From contig CANMKK010000023.1 in NCBI GenBank assembly GCA_947498455.1, positions 1-64,000 on the forward strand: 64,000 nt of DNA, given 5' to 3'. A program made the translations under genes and the position numbers. This DNA comes from an uncultured Aquimarina sp. Its GTDB lineage: Bacteria; Bacteroidota; Bacteroidia; Flavobacteriales; Flavobacteriaceae. The notes beneath the pieces were generated by a model, which saw nothing but the letters and a program-made list of their open reading frames with translations, made no database searches and was not told the DNA's origin. The stretch's first letter is position 1, and every line of letters begins with the position of its first letter. Shown in pieces: positions 43,452-53,513 of this stretch.

Positions 43452-45200
43452 ATGAAAAAAGTTTCATTATCAGTACTATGCGTTGTTTTTGGTCTTGCAA
43501 CAGTGTTTGGTCAAAGAGCAAAACAAAATGTTGTACATTTTTATGATTGGCATTTGCCTAAGAAAGCAATCGCTCCAGAACTTGTTACATATAATATAGA
43601 AACAATTGATGATAAAAGTAATACAGAGAAGTTATCTTTAAGGGTAAATGACGATGTATATAATAAATACGATCAAGTACTAAACTTCCAGAAATCACAA
43701 TTGATATCTCAGGGATTGGATAGTTATTTTAATCTAAATTCATTTCAATATAAATTGGATAAAGGTGATGGAGCCGATTTAAACTTTATTTTGGGAAGCG
43801 ATAAGTTTGAATTTTATATTACTGCCGAAAAAACAAAAAATTCATCAGATGATGCATCTTATGTAGGTAAACTGTATTTGATATCTCCTCTAAAGTTAAC
43901 AGTTCTGGATAAGGATAGGAATAACGTAGTAACCAAGATTATTGATGAAAGAAAGATGATAGGAGAAAAATCTGTAAAAGATAATGCTTCCATCAAAGAT
44001 AAAAGAATTGCAATAAAGGCAATGATAGATGAATTGGTTGCAAATCAAAAAAAATACTTTGATAAAGCAAGAAGTGAATACGGATATAATCTATATAAAA
44101 TTGCAGCTCAGGTAAAAGATGAATTAGATTTTTATAGAGAAAAGTCTAAAAAAGGAGTTTTTTATAAAATTGGTAAAAAGAAAGGGTATGATTTAGAGAG
44201 CGTTAATAGTAGTATTGATGAGATCAAAGAGTTCGCGAAACTAGAAGATTCTAAAGATTACAGTCAAAAACTAAAAGAATTATTAACAAAACACATTTCT
44301 TTTTGGGAAGCAGAGGAAAAAAAATATAATGAGGATGATGCTAAACAAACAAAAATAAAATGGGCACTACTAGCAAACATAATAGGTGCCTATACTGTAT
44401 TGGATTCGTATGATCAAGCCTTAAAGTATTATGGAGATACAGAAGAAATGGATTATAAAAAAGATTTTCTTCCAGCGGTAATAAAATTAGGTCAAGAACA
44501 CAAAAAACGATTTAAATTACATCACGATGAGGATGGTAAACCTTATAGGAATTATAAAGATATTAGTTTTGCAACCACCAATACAGTAATTAAGAAAAAT
44601 GAATCCCTAGAAAAAGGGGGCTTTAGAGATGGGTATGTTGTAACTAAATCAGGGGATACAATACGAGGTAAGCTTCAGTTAACAATGCTAGAACAGACAG
44701 AAAATTTTCCTAAAGGATCTAATATTGTAAGTTTGGATTTTGATAGTGGATTAGGGAAGTCGGTTAAAATGACTATTGTTAATGCTAAAGGAAAAGAGAG
44801 GTCTAAGTATTTTGATGCTAAAAAGAATAAACGATTAGTGATAGGAGAGAAAGTGTTTGAATCCGTTAAGTTTAAAGAAGGATCTATGGGCGGTTCTGAT
44901 GTTGATCTTGGTAAAATGGCTCTGGCAGGTGCAAGTGAAAAATTTGCATTGTTGGTTTATAAATCAGATTATATAGCAGTATATAGACACGGCAGTGAGG
45001 TAATATTAAAAAAGGCAAGAGACGATAAAGGATATTCGACTTCATCAACAGGGTATGTGCTTAGTTTTAAAAAGAAATTAGCAAAACTTGTTTCGGATTG
45101 TAAAGAATTATCGGAAAGAGCAGCAAATAAAGAGTTTCAGAACAATCAAGAAAGCTTATTGACCTTTGCGCAGGAATATACAAGGTATAAATCGGAATGA
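43452..45200 (+). CDS. Secreted or periplasmic protein of unknown function
   Basis: 582 residues, signal peptide ending TVFGQ at about 20. A lysine- and acid-rich helical centre (about 165-290, e.g. YREKSKKGVFYKIGKKKGYDLESVNSS) and a C-terminal beta-rich part (FRDGYVVTKSGDTIRGKLQLTM at about 395) that resembles flavobacterial 'DKNYY/SH3-like' envelope proteins. No catalytic motif is recognised. A stand-alone gene between gyrB and the DUF6588 gene. Confidence 0.75.
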   Translation: MKKVSLSVLCVVFGLATVFGQRAKQNVVHFYDWHLPKKAIAPELVTYNIETIDDKSNTEKLSLRVNDDVYNKYDQVLNFQKSQLISQGLDSYFNLNSFQYKLDKGDGADLNFILGSDKFEFYITAEKTKNSSDDASYVGKLYLISPLKLTVLDKDRNNVVTKIIDERKMIGEKSVKDNASIKDKRIAIKAMIDELVANQKKYFDKARSEYGYNLYKIAAQVKDELDFYREKSKKGVFYKIGKKKGYDLESVNSSIDEIKEFAKLEDSKDYSQKLKELLTKHISFWEAEEKKYNEDDAKQTKIKWALLANIIGAYTVLDSYDQALKYYGDTEEMDYKKDFLPAVIKLGQEHKKRFKLHHDEDGKPYRNYKDISFATTNTVIKKNESLEKGGFRDGYVVTKSGDTIRGKLQLTMLEQTENFPKGSNIVSLDFDSGLGKSVKMTIVNAKGKERSKYFDAKKNKRLVIGEKVFESVKFKEGSMGGSDVDLGKMALAGASEKFALLVYKSDYIAVYRHGSEVILKKARDDKGYSTSSTGYVLSFKKKLAKLVSDCKELSERAANKEFQNNQESLLTFAQEYTRYKSE

Positions 45201-45322
45201 TAATTAGTAGTATACTCCTTATGCATAGGTGTAAATAAATATTTTTAATGATAATCAAATCCGATGAAGCTAGTCTTTATCGGATTTTTTATATATTGGG
45301 ATGCCTATTAAAACCAAATCTC

Positions 45323-46324
45323 ATGAAAAAAATATGTGTATGTGTTGCATTATTTGTTAGTCAGATATTTCAAGCTCAGACAAATGTGGATCAGTTATTA
45401 GAGTTAGGGATTGAAAATGCTCAGCAGTTTAGTACAGATTATTTTGCGCCAGCAGGAGAAGCCTTAATTAATAGTATGTCTAATGGGTGGTATTCTACGG
45501 CAAAGGTTAAAAAGTTGTTCCATTTCGAAATAGGGTTTATTGGTAATGTATCTTTTATAAGAGAAGAAAAACAATCATTTATTCTTAATACTATAGAATA
45601 TACGGATGTATCATTACAAAATAGTGCTTCAAATCAATCCGTAGCAAGTATTTTTGGAACGAATGAAGAAGATATTGTAGTGATATTGAATCAAGGGCAA
45701 GCTGGTTCCATTCAGGTCACATTACCGGACGGAATTGGAGATAAAGCTATTAAAATGATTCCTACAGGTTTTTTACAAGGATCCATGGGGATTTCTAAAA
45801 GTACTGAGATTAAAGCCAGATTTTTACCAAAAATAAAATCTGGAGAAGAAGCAGAGGTGTCATTGTTTGGTTTAGCCGTTCAGCATGAATTAACGGATTG
45901 GATGTATTCCTGGAAAAGACTCCCGTTTAGAGTATCTGGATTAATTGGTTATACAAGAATAAAAGGTTTTTATGATTTCTCAGATGATAGCGTGATTGAT
46001 GGAGAAGATCAGGAAATTGATTTAAAATCAAACTCTTGGCTAATTAGTGGGATCATTTCTACAAAACTACCAAAGCTTAATTTTTATGGAGGTTTTGGGT
46101 ATTACTTTGGGTCGAGTAAAACAGATATTCTTGGAACTTATAGATTGCAAAATGGGCCATTAGTCTCGCAAACAATAAAAGATCCTATCAGTGTAGAAAA
46201 TAAGACCAGAGGACTTAAAGCTACACTAGGAACCAACGTTCAGCTAGGTTTTTTTAGAGTTAACTTAGATTATACATTACAGAACTATAGTAACCTATCT
46301 TTAGGACTTAATTTTGGTTGGTAA
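45323..46324 (+). CDS. DUF6588-like outer membrane protein
   Basis: About 333 residues from ATG 45323; a longer frame from 45248 lacks a signal peptide at its N-terminus. The signal peptide ends QIFQAQ (about 19). Beta-strand alternation in the C-terminal two thirds and the final aromatic residue (LGLNFGW) fit an outer-membrane beta-barrel. The N-terminal ELGIENAQQFSTDYFAPAGEALINSMSNGWY segment is typical of DUF6588. 90 bp before mdh, probably separate. Confidence 0.82.
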   Translation: MKKICVCVALFVSQIFQAQTNVDQLLELGIENAQQFSTDYFAPAGEALINSMSNGWYSTAKVKKLFHFEIGFIGNVSFIREEKQSFILNTIEYTDVSLQNSASNQSVASIFGTNEEDIVVILNQGQAGSIQVTLPDGIGDKAIKMIPTGFLQGSMGISKSTEIKARFLPKIKSGEEAEVSLFGLAVQHELTDWMYSWKRLPFRVSGLIGYTRIKGFYDFSDDSVIDGEDQEIDLKSNSWLISGIISTKLPKLNFYGGFGYYFGSSKTDILGTYRLQNGPLVSQTIKDPISVENKTRGLKATLGTNVQLGFFRVNLDYTLQNYSNLSLGLNFGW

Positions 46325-46412
46325 TTTAACTTAGGATTCACAAAATAAATCGTTTAAGAATTTGTATTTTCGCGAGGCAAATAATTTTAATTATAACCAT
46401 AAAGAAATTACA

Positions 46413-47339
46413 ATGAAAGTTACAGTAGTAGGAGCTGGCGCAGTAGGTGCAAGTTGTGCAGAATATATCGCTATTAAGAATTTTGCTTCAGAAGTAGTAT
46501 TGTTAGATATCAAAGAAGGATATGCAGAAGGTAAAGCAATGGATCTGATGCAAACTGCTTCTTTAAATGGATTTGATACTAAAATAACAGGAACTACTGG
46601 AGATTATTCTAAAACTGCGGGTAGTGATATTGTTGTGATAACATCAGGAATACCTCGTAAACCAGGAATGACCCGTGAAGAGTTAATAGGTATTAATGCA
46701 GGTATTGTAAAAACAGTTTCAGCGAGCTTAATAGAGCATTCTCCGAATACAATTATTATTGTAGTGAGTAATCCTATGGATACAATGACATATTTAGTGC
46801 ATAAAACTACAGATTTGCCTAAAAACAGAATTATTGGTATGGGTGGAGCATTAGATAGTGCACGTTTTAAATATAGATTAGCAGAGGCATTAGAAGCACC
46901 AATATCTGATGTTGATGGAATGGTGATTGGAGGTCATAGTGATAAGGGTATGGTACCGTTAACAAGATTGGCAACCAGAAACAGTGTACCAGTTTCAGAA
47001 TTTATTTCTGATGATCGCCTAGAACAAGTAGCTGCCGATACTAAAGTTGGTGGAGCAACACTAACAGGTTTGTTAGGGACATCCGCTTGGTATGCTCCCG
47101 GAGCAGCAGTATCTGGACTAGTACAAGCGATTGCTTGTGATCAGAAAAAGATATTCCCTTGTTCTACATTATTGGAAGGAGAGTACGGTTTAAATGATTT
47201 ATGTATCGGAGCTCCTGTAGTACTAGGTAGAAATGGTATCGAAAAAATTGTAAAAATTGATCTTACTGATGCAGAAAAAGCAAAACTTGCAGAAAGTGCA
47301 GAAGGAGTTAAGAAAACAAATGGGTTATTGGAGTTTTAA
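46413..47339 (+). CDS. mdh: Malate dehydrogenase (LDH-like type)
   Basis: 308 residues from ATG 46413. NAD-binding VVGAGAVGASCAEYI, substrate arginines in TSGIPRKPGMTREEL, SNPMD, and catalytic His in GMVIGGHSDKGMVPL. Interconverts malate and oxaloacetate in the TCA cycle. The upstream in-frame extension begins MYFREANN and lacks family similarity. A terminator follows at 47374. Confidence 0.96.
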   Translation: MKVTVVGAGAVGASCAEYIAIKNFASEVVLLDIKEGYAEGKAMDLMQTASLNGFDTKITGTTGDYSKTAGSDIVVITSGIPRKPGMTREELIGINAGIVKTVSASLIEHSPNTIIIVVSNPMDTMTYLVHKTTDLPKNRIIGMGGALDSARFKYRLAEALEAPISDVDGMVIGGHSDKGMVPLTRLATRNSVPVSEFISDDRLEQVAADTKVGGATLTGLLGTSAWYAPGAAVSGLVQAIACDQKKIFPCSTLLEGEYGLNDLCIGAPVVLGRNGIEKIVKIDLTDAEKAKLAESAEGVKKTNGLLEF

Positions 47340-47373
47340 GGCTATACTGTACCCTTTTTATTAGTATAATGAA

Positions 47374-47408
47374 AGAGCTGCTATTATAAATAGTAGCTCT
47401 TCGTTTTT
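47374..47408 (+). terminator. Terminator of mdh
   Basis: AGAGCTGCTATT / AATAGTAGCTCT stem with a short loop, then TCGTTTTT. Confidence 0.8.
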
Positions 47409-47419
47409 AAATTAAATCT

Positions 47420-48378
47420 ATGATCAAAATTCGGTGTTGTAAAACTCTAATATGTGTATTTAGTTTTTTGTTTTCTCTTCTGCTATGCTCTTGTGATTTT
47501 GGATCACGGCCAGATAAGATTATTGAAATGACTATAGAATTAAATGAAAAACATAATTCTGATAAGCAAATCGACTTAACTCTTTTAAAGTTGAATAAAA
47601 GGCTGCAAAAAATAGCTAAAAATGCTGAAGCAGTAGTGTTATCTGATAAAAATCAAATCAAGATTACAATAGCTACTAATTTTCAAGAAGAGAGATTTGA
47701 AAAGTATGTTCTAAATCCAGGAAAATTGGATTTTTATGAAACATATCGTCTTGAAGATTTTACTACTTTTCTTCTAAAAGTAAATGAGGAAGCAAAAATT
47801 ACAGAAAGGGTAGAAGGTGATCCATTTTTCGAATTGATTAAAAAGCCTGGATATCAAGGGGGGGGGCTGTTTTGTTTTATATAGAAGGAAAAGATTCGAC
47901 TTCCATCAAAAGGTATATTTCTTCGGGAGCTGTAGAATCTGTGTTGCCTGATAAAAAACAATTTGTTAAGTTTTTATGGGGAGTAAAGGAGAAAGAGACA
48001 GGTCTTCTGCCATTATATGCGGTTAAGAAAAACAAATTTGGAAACCCAGCACTTAGTGGTGATGTAATAGTAGATGCTTTTATGAATTACAATTCATTAA
48101 ATATGCCTGTAATTTCCATGCAAATGAATAGAGAAGGAGCAGAAAAGTGGAAGGATTTGACCGGAAGAGCATCTACGCAAAGATCACAAATTGCAATTGT
48201 GCTAAATAATGAGGTATATAGCGCTCCAGGAGTGTCTTCAGGACCGATAGAAGGAGGGCGTTCTGAAATATCTGGTGATTTTACTGTAGAAGAAGCTCAG
48301 GATTTTGCTAACATCCTAATGTCGGGTTCGATCCCAAAAATGAAAATAATTAATTTTGAAGTAAAAAAAATAAAATAG
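47420..48378 (+). pseudogene. SecD-like periplasmic lipoprotein split by a G9 tract (frameshift or phase-variable)
   Basis: Two overlapping frames read as one protein. The first (47420-47884) has a lipoprotein signal (LLCSC) and a SecD P1-head-like region; it runs to YQGGG then stops. The second continues from about 47868 as AVLFYIEGKDSTSIKRYIS... to IINFEVKKIK, including SAPGVSSGPIEGGRSEISGDFTVEEAQDFANILMSG, which closely matches SecDF (SAPGVSSGPISGGRSEISGD). The break is a run of nine G at 47868-47876. Seven G would give YQGGAVLFYIEG, aligning with YQGGPILATIAA of SecDF, and a total of 318 codons. No transmembrane segments beyond the signal, so it lacks the translocase part. Confidence 0.85.
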
Positions 48379-48462
48379 AAGTTTTTTAGTATACGACCTA
48401 TTAGGATCTATATTTATTAGAAGACTTTAGAAAAGCAAATTTTATTTTTTTATATTTGCCAG

Positions 48463-49083
48463 ATGAATAAAAAATGGTGTTTCGGGACTTTACTAACTGT
48501 ACTTGCATTGCTAGTTGTAGTACAGCAAGAGACCGTTGTACCTAATCAGGAAATTGTATTAGAGTTTGTTGATATTGAGGTTACCTCTCCTGAGGCTCAA
48601 AATGCGATTACAATTGTAAAGAAACGGTTACAATCATTAGGGGCAAAAAAAACCAGAGTATCACAAGAGTTAAGAAATGGTACTCTAAAGATTACCTATT
48701 ATAGTGATACTGATGTAGAAAGTATTAAGAAAACACTTTCTGAAGAACAAGGTATAGCATTAGACCACATTGTTTATGATCAAAACGGGGATGATAACCA
48801 ATATCCCTTCAATGATGATTTTAAAGACTATAATCTTGATGTTTACGAAATTCACAAAAGCACAGATTTAGATACAGGCTTTAATGAGAAATATCTTTTA
48901 AAAGTAACATATAAACGAGAAGGAAATACCAATTATACTTTATATAGTTTTGTTACTGATATTGATGATACCCGAATTAATCGACTTGTAAAAGTCGCCC
49001 AAAAGCTATATGCTGATATTGCATTGGCAATAGATAATACTTCACGTACTATTCCAGAGGTAAGAGCTGGACCCATCTCCTAA
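48463..49083 (+). CDS. Membrane-anchored protein related to the SecD P1 region
   Basis: 206 residues with one N-terminal hydrophobic segment (about 7-22) that may be an uncleaved anchor. Residues about 30-95 (VTSPEAQNAITIVKKRLQSLGAKKTRVSQELRNGTLKITYY) share the alpha/beta pattern of the SecD periplasmic P1 head (...RKRIDKFGVTQPNIQRLGESGRILVEL). The rest is not recognised. It lies between the G9-interrupted gene and secDF, so three SecD-related reading frames run in series. Confidence 0.6.
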   Translation: MNKKWCFGTLLTVLALLVVVQQETVVPNQEIVLEFVDIEVTSPEAQNAITIVKKRLQSLGAKKTRVSQELRNGTLKITYYSDTDVESIKKTLSEEQGIALDHIVYDQNGDDNQYPFNDDFKDYNLDVYEIHKSTDLDTGFNEKYLLKVTYKREGNTNYTLYSFVTDIDDTRINRLVKVAQKLYADIALAIDNTSRTIPEVRAGPIS

Positions 49084-49156
49084 TTAGAATTCGAATTTTT
49101 TAAAGAATTTTAAGAAATTTTCAATTTTTACAAAAAAACTGAAAGTAATTATAATA

Positions 49157-49164
49157 TACTTTTG
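49157..49164 (+). promoter_or_regulatory. -7 box of secDF
   Basis: TACTTTTG, a perfect TAnnTTTG match, 134 bp before the ATG. No convincing -33 TTG at the usual spacing. Confidence 0.4.
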
Positions 49165-49298
49165 ACTTTTTTTACATAAAGCTTATTTCTGAGATAGAAT
49201 AAAGCATATGTATATACTATCACACAATTAAAATAACCGTCAGATGTAGAGTAAGTTCGTGATAACTTGTTTTAATATTTGACACAAATAAACAAATA

Positions 49299-52200
49299 AT
49301 GCAAAATAAAGGACTTGTTAGAGTGTTTGCGATTTTATTCGCATTGGTATGTCTGTACCAATTGTCGTTTACATATCTAACATATACAAAAGAGAACGAA
49401 GCGGAAGCTTACGCAATTAATAAATATCCAGAAAGCGTTGATAACTACTCTAAACTTAGAGAAACAGCGGAGCGTGCTTATTTGGATTCTATAGGAAAGG
49501 ATCCGATTTTCGCTAATTTCAGTTACAACGATGCTAAAGGAAAAGAACTAAATAAAGGGCTTGACCTTAAAGGAGGAATCAATGTGATTCTTCAAATATC
49601 TGTAAAGGATATATTAAGAGGATTAGCAAATAATTCTAAAGACCCTTCTTTTAACCAAGCATTGGCTGCGGCTGATCAAACACAAAAAAATAGTCAAAAT
49701 ACTTATGTAGAAGACTTTTTTATTGAATTTGAAAAAATACCAGATGCTAAATTAGCCTCTCCGGATATTTTTGCTAATAAAAATCTAAGTGACGATATCA
49801 CATATGATATGTCCAATGATGTTGTTAAGCCAGTTTTAAAAAGAAAAATAGACGAGTCTGTAACATCTGCATTTGAGGTATTGCGTAAGCGTATCGATAA
49901 GTTTGGGGTTACACAACCTAATATTCAGCGTTTAGGAGAGTCTGGACGTATTTTGGTAGAATTGCCAGGAGCAAAAGATGTAGATCGTGTAAAAGGATTA
50001 TTACAGAGTACGGCACAATTGGAATTCTGGGATGTTTTCAGTATTAATGAAATGTCTTCTTTCTTAGGTCAAGCTAATAATGTATTAAAGCAAGATCTAG
50101 AAAAAGTTAAAGAGAAAGCAACAGAAGAAGTAGCCGAAACTACAGAAAAAGCTATTGATTCTACACAATCAGATTCTACAACTAAGAGTGAAGATGACGC
50201 GATTGCAGATTTATTAGAAGATGCAGAAGATTCTACTGTAGTTGAGGCTCAAGTAAATCCAATTTTTGATCTATTAGCTGCTGAATCTAGAGTATATCAG
50301 GGAGGGCCAATTCTAGCAACTATTGCAGCAAAAGATACTGCAAAATTCAATGAGTACCTTAGAAACCCAAAAGTAAAGAGTTTACTTTCAGGAGATCAAC
50401 GTTATGCTAAATTCGTTTGGGGTAAAAAATCGAAAGATTCAGAGAATGTTGATTTATATGCATTAAAAGGGAATAGAGATAATACTCCAGAATTAAGTGG
50501 TGGAGTAATAACTGATGCTGCCCAGACATATGATCAACTGAATAAAGTGGTGGTTTCTATGCAAATGGATGGAAAAGGTGCTAAGAGATGGGAAGAGATG
50601 ACAGACCGTGCGTATAGAAACCGAAGTCAGATAGCAATTGTTCTAGATGATATCGTATATTCTGCTCCTGGAGTTTCTAGCGGGCCTATTTCTGGAGGAA
50701 GAAGTGAAATCTCTGGAGATTTTACCGTAGAAGAAGGTCAGGATTTAGCAAACGTACTTAGAGCTGGTAAATTACCGGCATCAGCTGATATTATTCAGAG
50801 TGAAGTAGTAGGGCCATCATTAGGGCAAGAAGCAATTGATAGTGGTATTATGTCTTTTGCAATAGCGTTAGTATTGATTCTAATATGGATGATATTCTAT
50901 TACGGAAAAGCAGGAGCATTTGCTGATATTGCATTAGTAGTAAATATTCTATTTATTTTTGGAGTATTGGCTGGATTAAAAGCAGTATTAACATTACCTG
51001 GTATTGCAGGTATTGTATTGACAATTGGTATGTCTGTGGATGCCAATGTACTTATCTTCGAAAGAATTAAAGAAGAACTTGCGAAAGGTAAAATTCAGAA
51101 AGATGCTATTAAAGATGGATTTAATAATGCACTATCATCTATCCTTGATGCGAATATAACTACTGGTCTTACAGGTTTGATTCTTTTGGCTTTTGGTACG
51201 GGACCAATTAAAGGTTTTGCAACTACATTATTGATAGGTATTTTAACTTCTTTGTTTACTGCAATTTTTATCACCAGATTATTTATTGATGGGTATGGTA
51301 AAAATGGGAAAGAACTTGCTTTTTCTACAACTATTACCAAAAACTGGTTCAAGAATGTAAATATTAATTTCTTAGGAAAGAGAAAAATTGCATATGCCAT
51401 TTCTGCTGTGATCATTATAGCTGGTCTAGGATCTTTATTTACGCAAGGATTGGATCAAGGCGTTGATTTTGTTGGAGGTAGAACATATACAGTACGTTTT
51501 GCTAAAGATGTTGTTCCAACCGATGTGGAGAAGGATTTGATAGCTGAGTTTGGAAGTGCGCAGGCAAAAACATTAGGTGCTAAAAACCAATTGAAGATTA
51601 CTACCAAATATAAAGTAGATGAAACAGGAGAAGCTGTGGATTCTGAAATTTCAAAGTCTTTATTTAAAGCTTTGAAGCCATATTTAACAGATGGATTGAC
51701 TTATGGTCAGTTTGCAAATGGAGATGAGGATAAACAAGTAGGGATCATGTCATCTATGAAGGTTGGACCAACTATTGCAGATGATATTAAACAAGCAGCA
51801 TTTATATCAGTAATAGGATCTTTGATTGTGGTATTCTTATATATCTTACTACGATTTAGAAGATGGCAATTTAGTTTAGGTGCGGTAGCCGCTGTATTCC
51901 ACGATGTATTAGTGGTACTGGGTGTATTCTCATTAACATGGAAATTTATGCCGTTTAATATGGAAATTGACCAAGCGTTTATTGCTGCAATACTGACCGT
52001 AATTGGATACTCGCTGAATGACACCGTGGTTGTTTTTGATAGAATTAGAGAATTCTTACAGGAACATACAGGATGGCAATTGGATAAAAATGTAAACGGA
52101 GCATTGAATAGTACATTGAGCCGTACGCTTAATACTTCATTAACTACCTTATTAGTACTGATAGCTATATTTATCTTTGCAGAGCCATTAAGAGGATTTA

Positions 52201-52331
52201 TGTTCTCATTAATTATTGGTGTGGTTGTAGGTACATATTCATCATTATTCATTGCAACTCCTGTAATGTATGATACAGTGAAAAAAGTAGGTTTAAAAGA
52301 AAAGAAAAAAGTTGAAGAGGCTGTTAGCTAA
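49299..52331 (+). CDS. secDF: Fused protein translocase subunit SecDF
   Basis: 1010 residues, the Bacteroidota-type fusion. SecD half: one TM helix, P1 head with KGLDLKGGINVILQ, an acidic insert at about 265-320 (KEKATEEVAETTEKAIDSTQ), the FTVEEGQDLANVLRAGKLPA strand, then five TM helices with GMSVDANVLIFERIKEEL. SecF half: GVDFVGGRTYTVRF, TVIGYSLNDTVVVFDRIREFL, ending KKVEEAVS. Uses the proton gradient to aid Sec export; in Bacteroidota it feeds lipoprotein and T9SS substrates. A terminator follows. Confidence 0.97.
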   Translation: MQNKGLVRVFAILFALVCLYQLSFTYLTYTKENEAEAYAINKYPESVDNYSKLRETAERAYLDSIGKDPIFANFSYNDAKGKELNKGLDLKGGINVILQISVKDILRGLANNSKDPSFNQALAAADQTQKNSQNTYVEDFFIEFEKIPDAKLASPDIFANKNLSDDITYDMSNDVVKPVLKRKIDESVTSAFEVLRKRIDKFGVTQPNIQRLGESGRILVELPGAKDVDRVKGLLQSTAQLEFWDVFSINEMSSFLGQANNVLKQDLEKVKEKATEEVAETTEKAIDSTQSDSTTKSEDDAIADLLEDAEDSTVVEAQVNPIFDLLAAESRVYQGGPILATIAAKDTAKFNEYLRNPKVKSLLSGDQRYAKFVWGKKSKDSENVDLYALKGNRDNTPELSGGVITDAAQTYDQLNKVVVSMQMDGKGAKRWEEMTDRAYRNRSQIAIVLDDIVYSAPGVSSGPISGGRSEISGDFTVEEGQDLANVLRAGKLPASADIIQSEVVGPSLGQEAIDSGIMSFAIALVLILIWMIFYYGKAGAFADIALVVNILFIFGVLAGLKAVLTLPGIAGIVLTIGMSVDANVLIFERIKEELAKGKIQKDAIKDGFNNALSSILDANITTGLTGLILLAFGTGPIKGFATTLLIGILTSLFTAIFITRLFIDGYGKNGKELAFSTTITKNWFKNVNINFLGKRKIAYAISAVIIIAGLGSLFTQGLDQGVDFVGGRTYTVRFAKDVVPTDVEKDLIAEFGSAQAKTLGAKNQLKITTKYKVDETGEAVDSEISKSLFKALKPYLTDGLTYGQFANGDEDKQVGIMSSMKVGPTIADDIKQAAFISVIGSLIVVFLYILLRFRRWQFSLGAVAAVFHDVLVVLGVFSLTWKFMPFNMEIDQAFIAAILTVIGYSLNDTVVVFDRIREFLQEHTGWQLDKNVNGALNSTLSRTLNTSLTTLLVLIAIFIFAEPLRGFMFSLIIGVVVGTYSSLFIATPVMYDTVKKVGLKEKKKVEEAVS

Positions 52332-52355
52332 TTAAACTATTTTGAAATAATAAAA

Positions 52356-52385
52356 AATCCGTTACGAAAGTGACGGATTTTTTTA
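52356..52385 (+). terminator. Terminator of secDF
   Basis: AATCCGTTAC / GTGACGGATT stem with a GAAA loop, followed by T8. Confidence 0.88.
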
Positions 52386-52437
52386 TTTCCTGTTTTCTAA
52401 ATTCACCTTATGAATTACAAAATGTTAAAAAGGTATT

Positions 52438-52615
52438 ATATGATTTAGGCATAAAACTTTCGCATATAGTTCGTTTCTTTTGCACTATATCTGCGTTATA
52501 AAATTGAACAATAGCTATACTTCGACGTAGCTCAGCACAAGTGGCTATTCTTTAATTTTATGCCTTAATCTAGTACAAAATAATTCAAACTCCTTAGATG
52601 AATTATCCTATAATT
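52438..52615 (+). repeat. MITE-like dispersed element, family 1
   Basis: A near-complete copy beginning ATATGATTTAGGCATAAAAC. The central hairpin (AACAATAGCTATACTT ... AAGTGGCTATTCTTTAAT) is present. The right end is decayed (GAATTATCCTATAATT). Confidence 0.75.
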
Positions 52616-52970
52616 GATTTTTTTGTTTGAACTAGAGTCTTTATAAATTTCTCCTTATTCTGTTTAGGAAATCGTTACATATAATATAAACTGTCACAAT
52701 TATTTGAAAGATTTTTGTAACAATCTATTTTTTTGAGTTAATACACAGAAAAGCAAATTTTTAAAAACTTATAGCAAGTAGCTTATAAGAATTTATCTTT
52801 CTAATGCATTTTTAGACATAATTCAATAGTTTTTGTAAATTCAAAATATAATATACTAATATTCATTTTGTCTTGACTCTTTTCTTTAACAGTGTGGTTG
52901 CTATGAGCCAAGTCGAAGTATAGTGATCTTGATTCAAAAGTTTCGGGTACTAGTGAAAGTATAAGTATTG
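52616..52970. other. AT-rich intergenic region without a recognised feature
   Basis: Nothing coding or strongly structured was seen on either strand. It separates convergent secDF and the DUF192 gene. Confidence 0.5.
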
Positions 52971-53462
52971 TTATATCTTCTTAAAAGAAATGGAGTCTTT
53001 GATTTTAAGATTCCAAGCATCGGTTAAACCGGCATTTACTTCTAACACATATTTAGCAGGTTTTCCAGAAGGCAATGATGTTTCATCAAGTGGTTTTGTA
53101 TTTTTCTGAAAACTAACAATTCTATATTGATCGTCTATATAAATAATATCTAAAGGAATCAATGTATTTTTCATGTAGAAATACTGGGGTTTCATTTCAT
53201 TTTGAACAAATAACATTCCCTGATTTTCTTGCATCGATTTACGGTACATTAACCCCGTTTCTCTTTCATAATCATTATCTGCGATTTCGATATCAATTTG
53301 AGTTGTAGGTACTAAAATTGAGTCTTTAGAAGTGTATAAGGTAAGTTCCCCTTCTTTGGTGAACTTAATATCTTCAGTAATTATATTCTTGTTTTCTGAG
53401 TTGTTTTTGCAACTTATTATTGAAGCAAAACAGATGGTTATTATGAGGTGTTTAATTGACAT
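52971..53462 (-). CDS. DUF192-domain lipoprotein
   Basis: About 163 residues from ATG 53462 (MSIKHLIITICFASIISC), which places a lipobox (SIISC) right after the hydrophobic segment; the longer frame from 53501 does not. The DUF192 core is DNDYERETGLMYRKSMQENQGMLFVQ followed by MKNTLIPLDIIYID. Members are small periplasmic or envelope beta-barrel-like domains of unknown role. Monocistronic. Confidence 0.92.
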   Translation of the reverse strand: MSIKHLIITICFASIISCKNNSENKNIITEDIKFTKEGELTLYTSKDSILVPTTQIDIEIADNDYERETGLMYRKSMQENQGMLFVQNEMKPQYFYMKNTLIPLDIIYIDDQYRIVSFQKNTKPLDETSLPSGKPAKYVLEVNAGLTDAWNLKIKDSISFKKI

Positions 53463-53513
53463 TATTTTTTTAGTAAAGATATTTTGAAAAAGATAGAACA
53501 AAAACTTTTTACT

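Noticed and set aside
45248..45322. Longer start for the DUF6588-like gene
   Set aside because: The signal peptide begins at 45323 and the extension lacks similarity.
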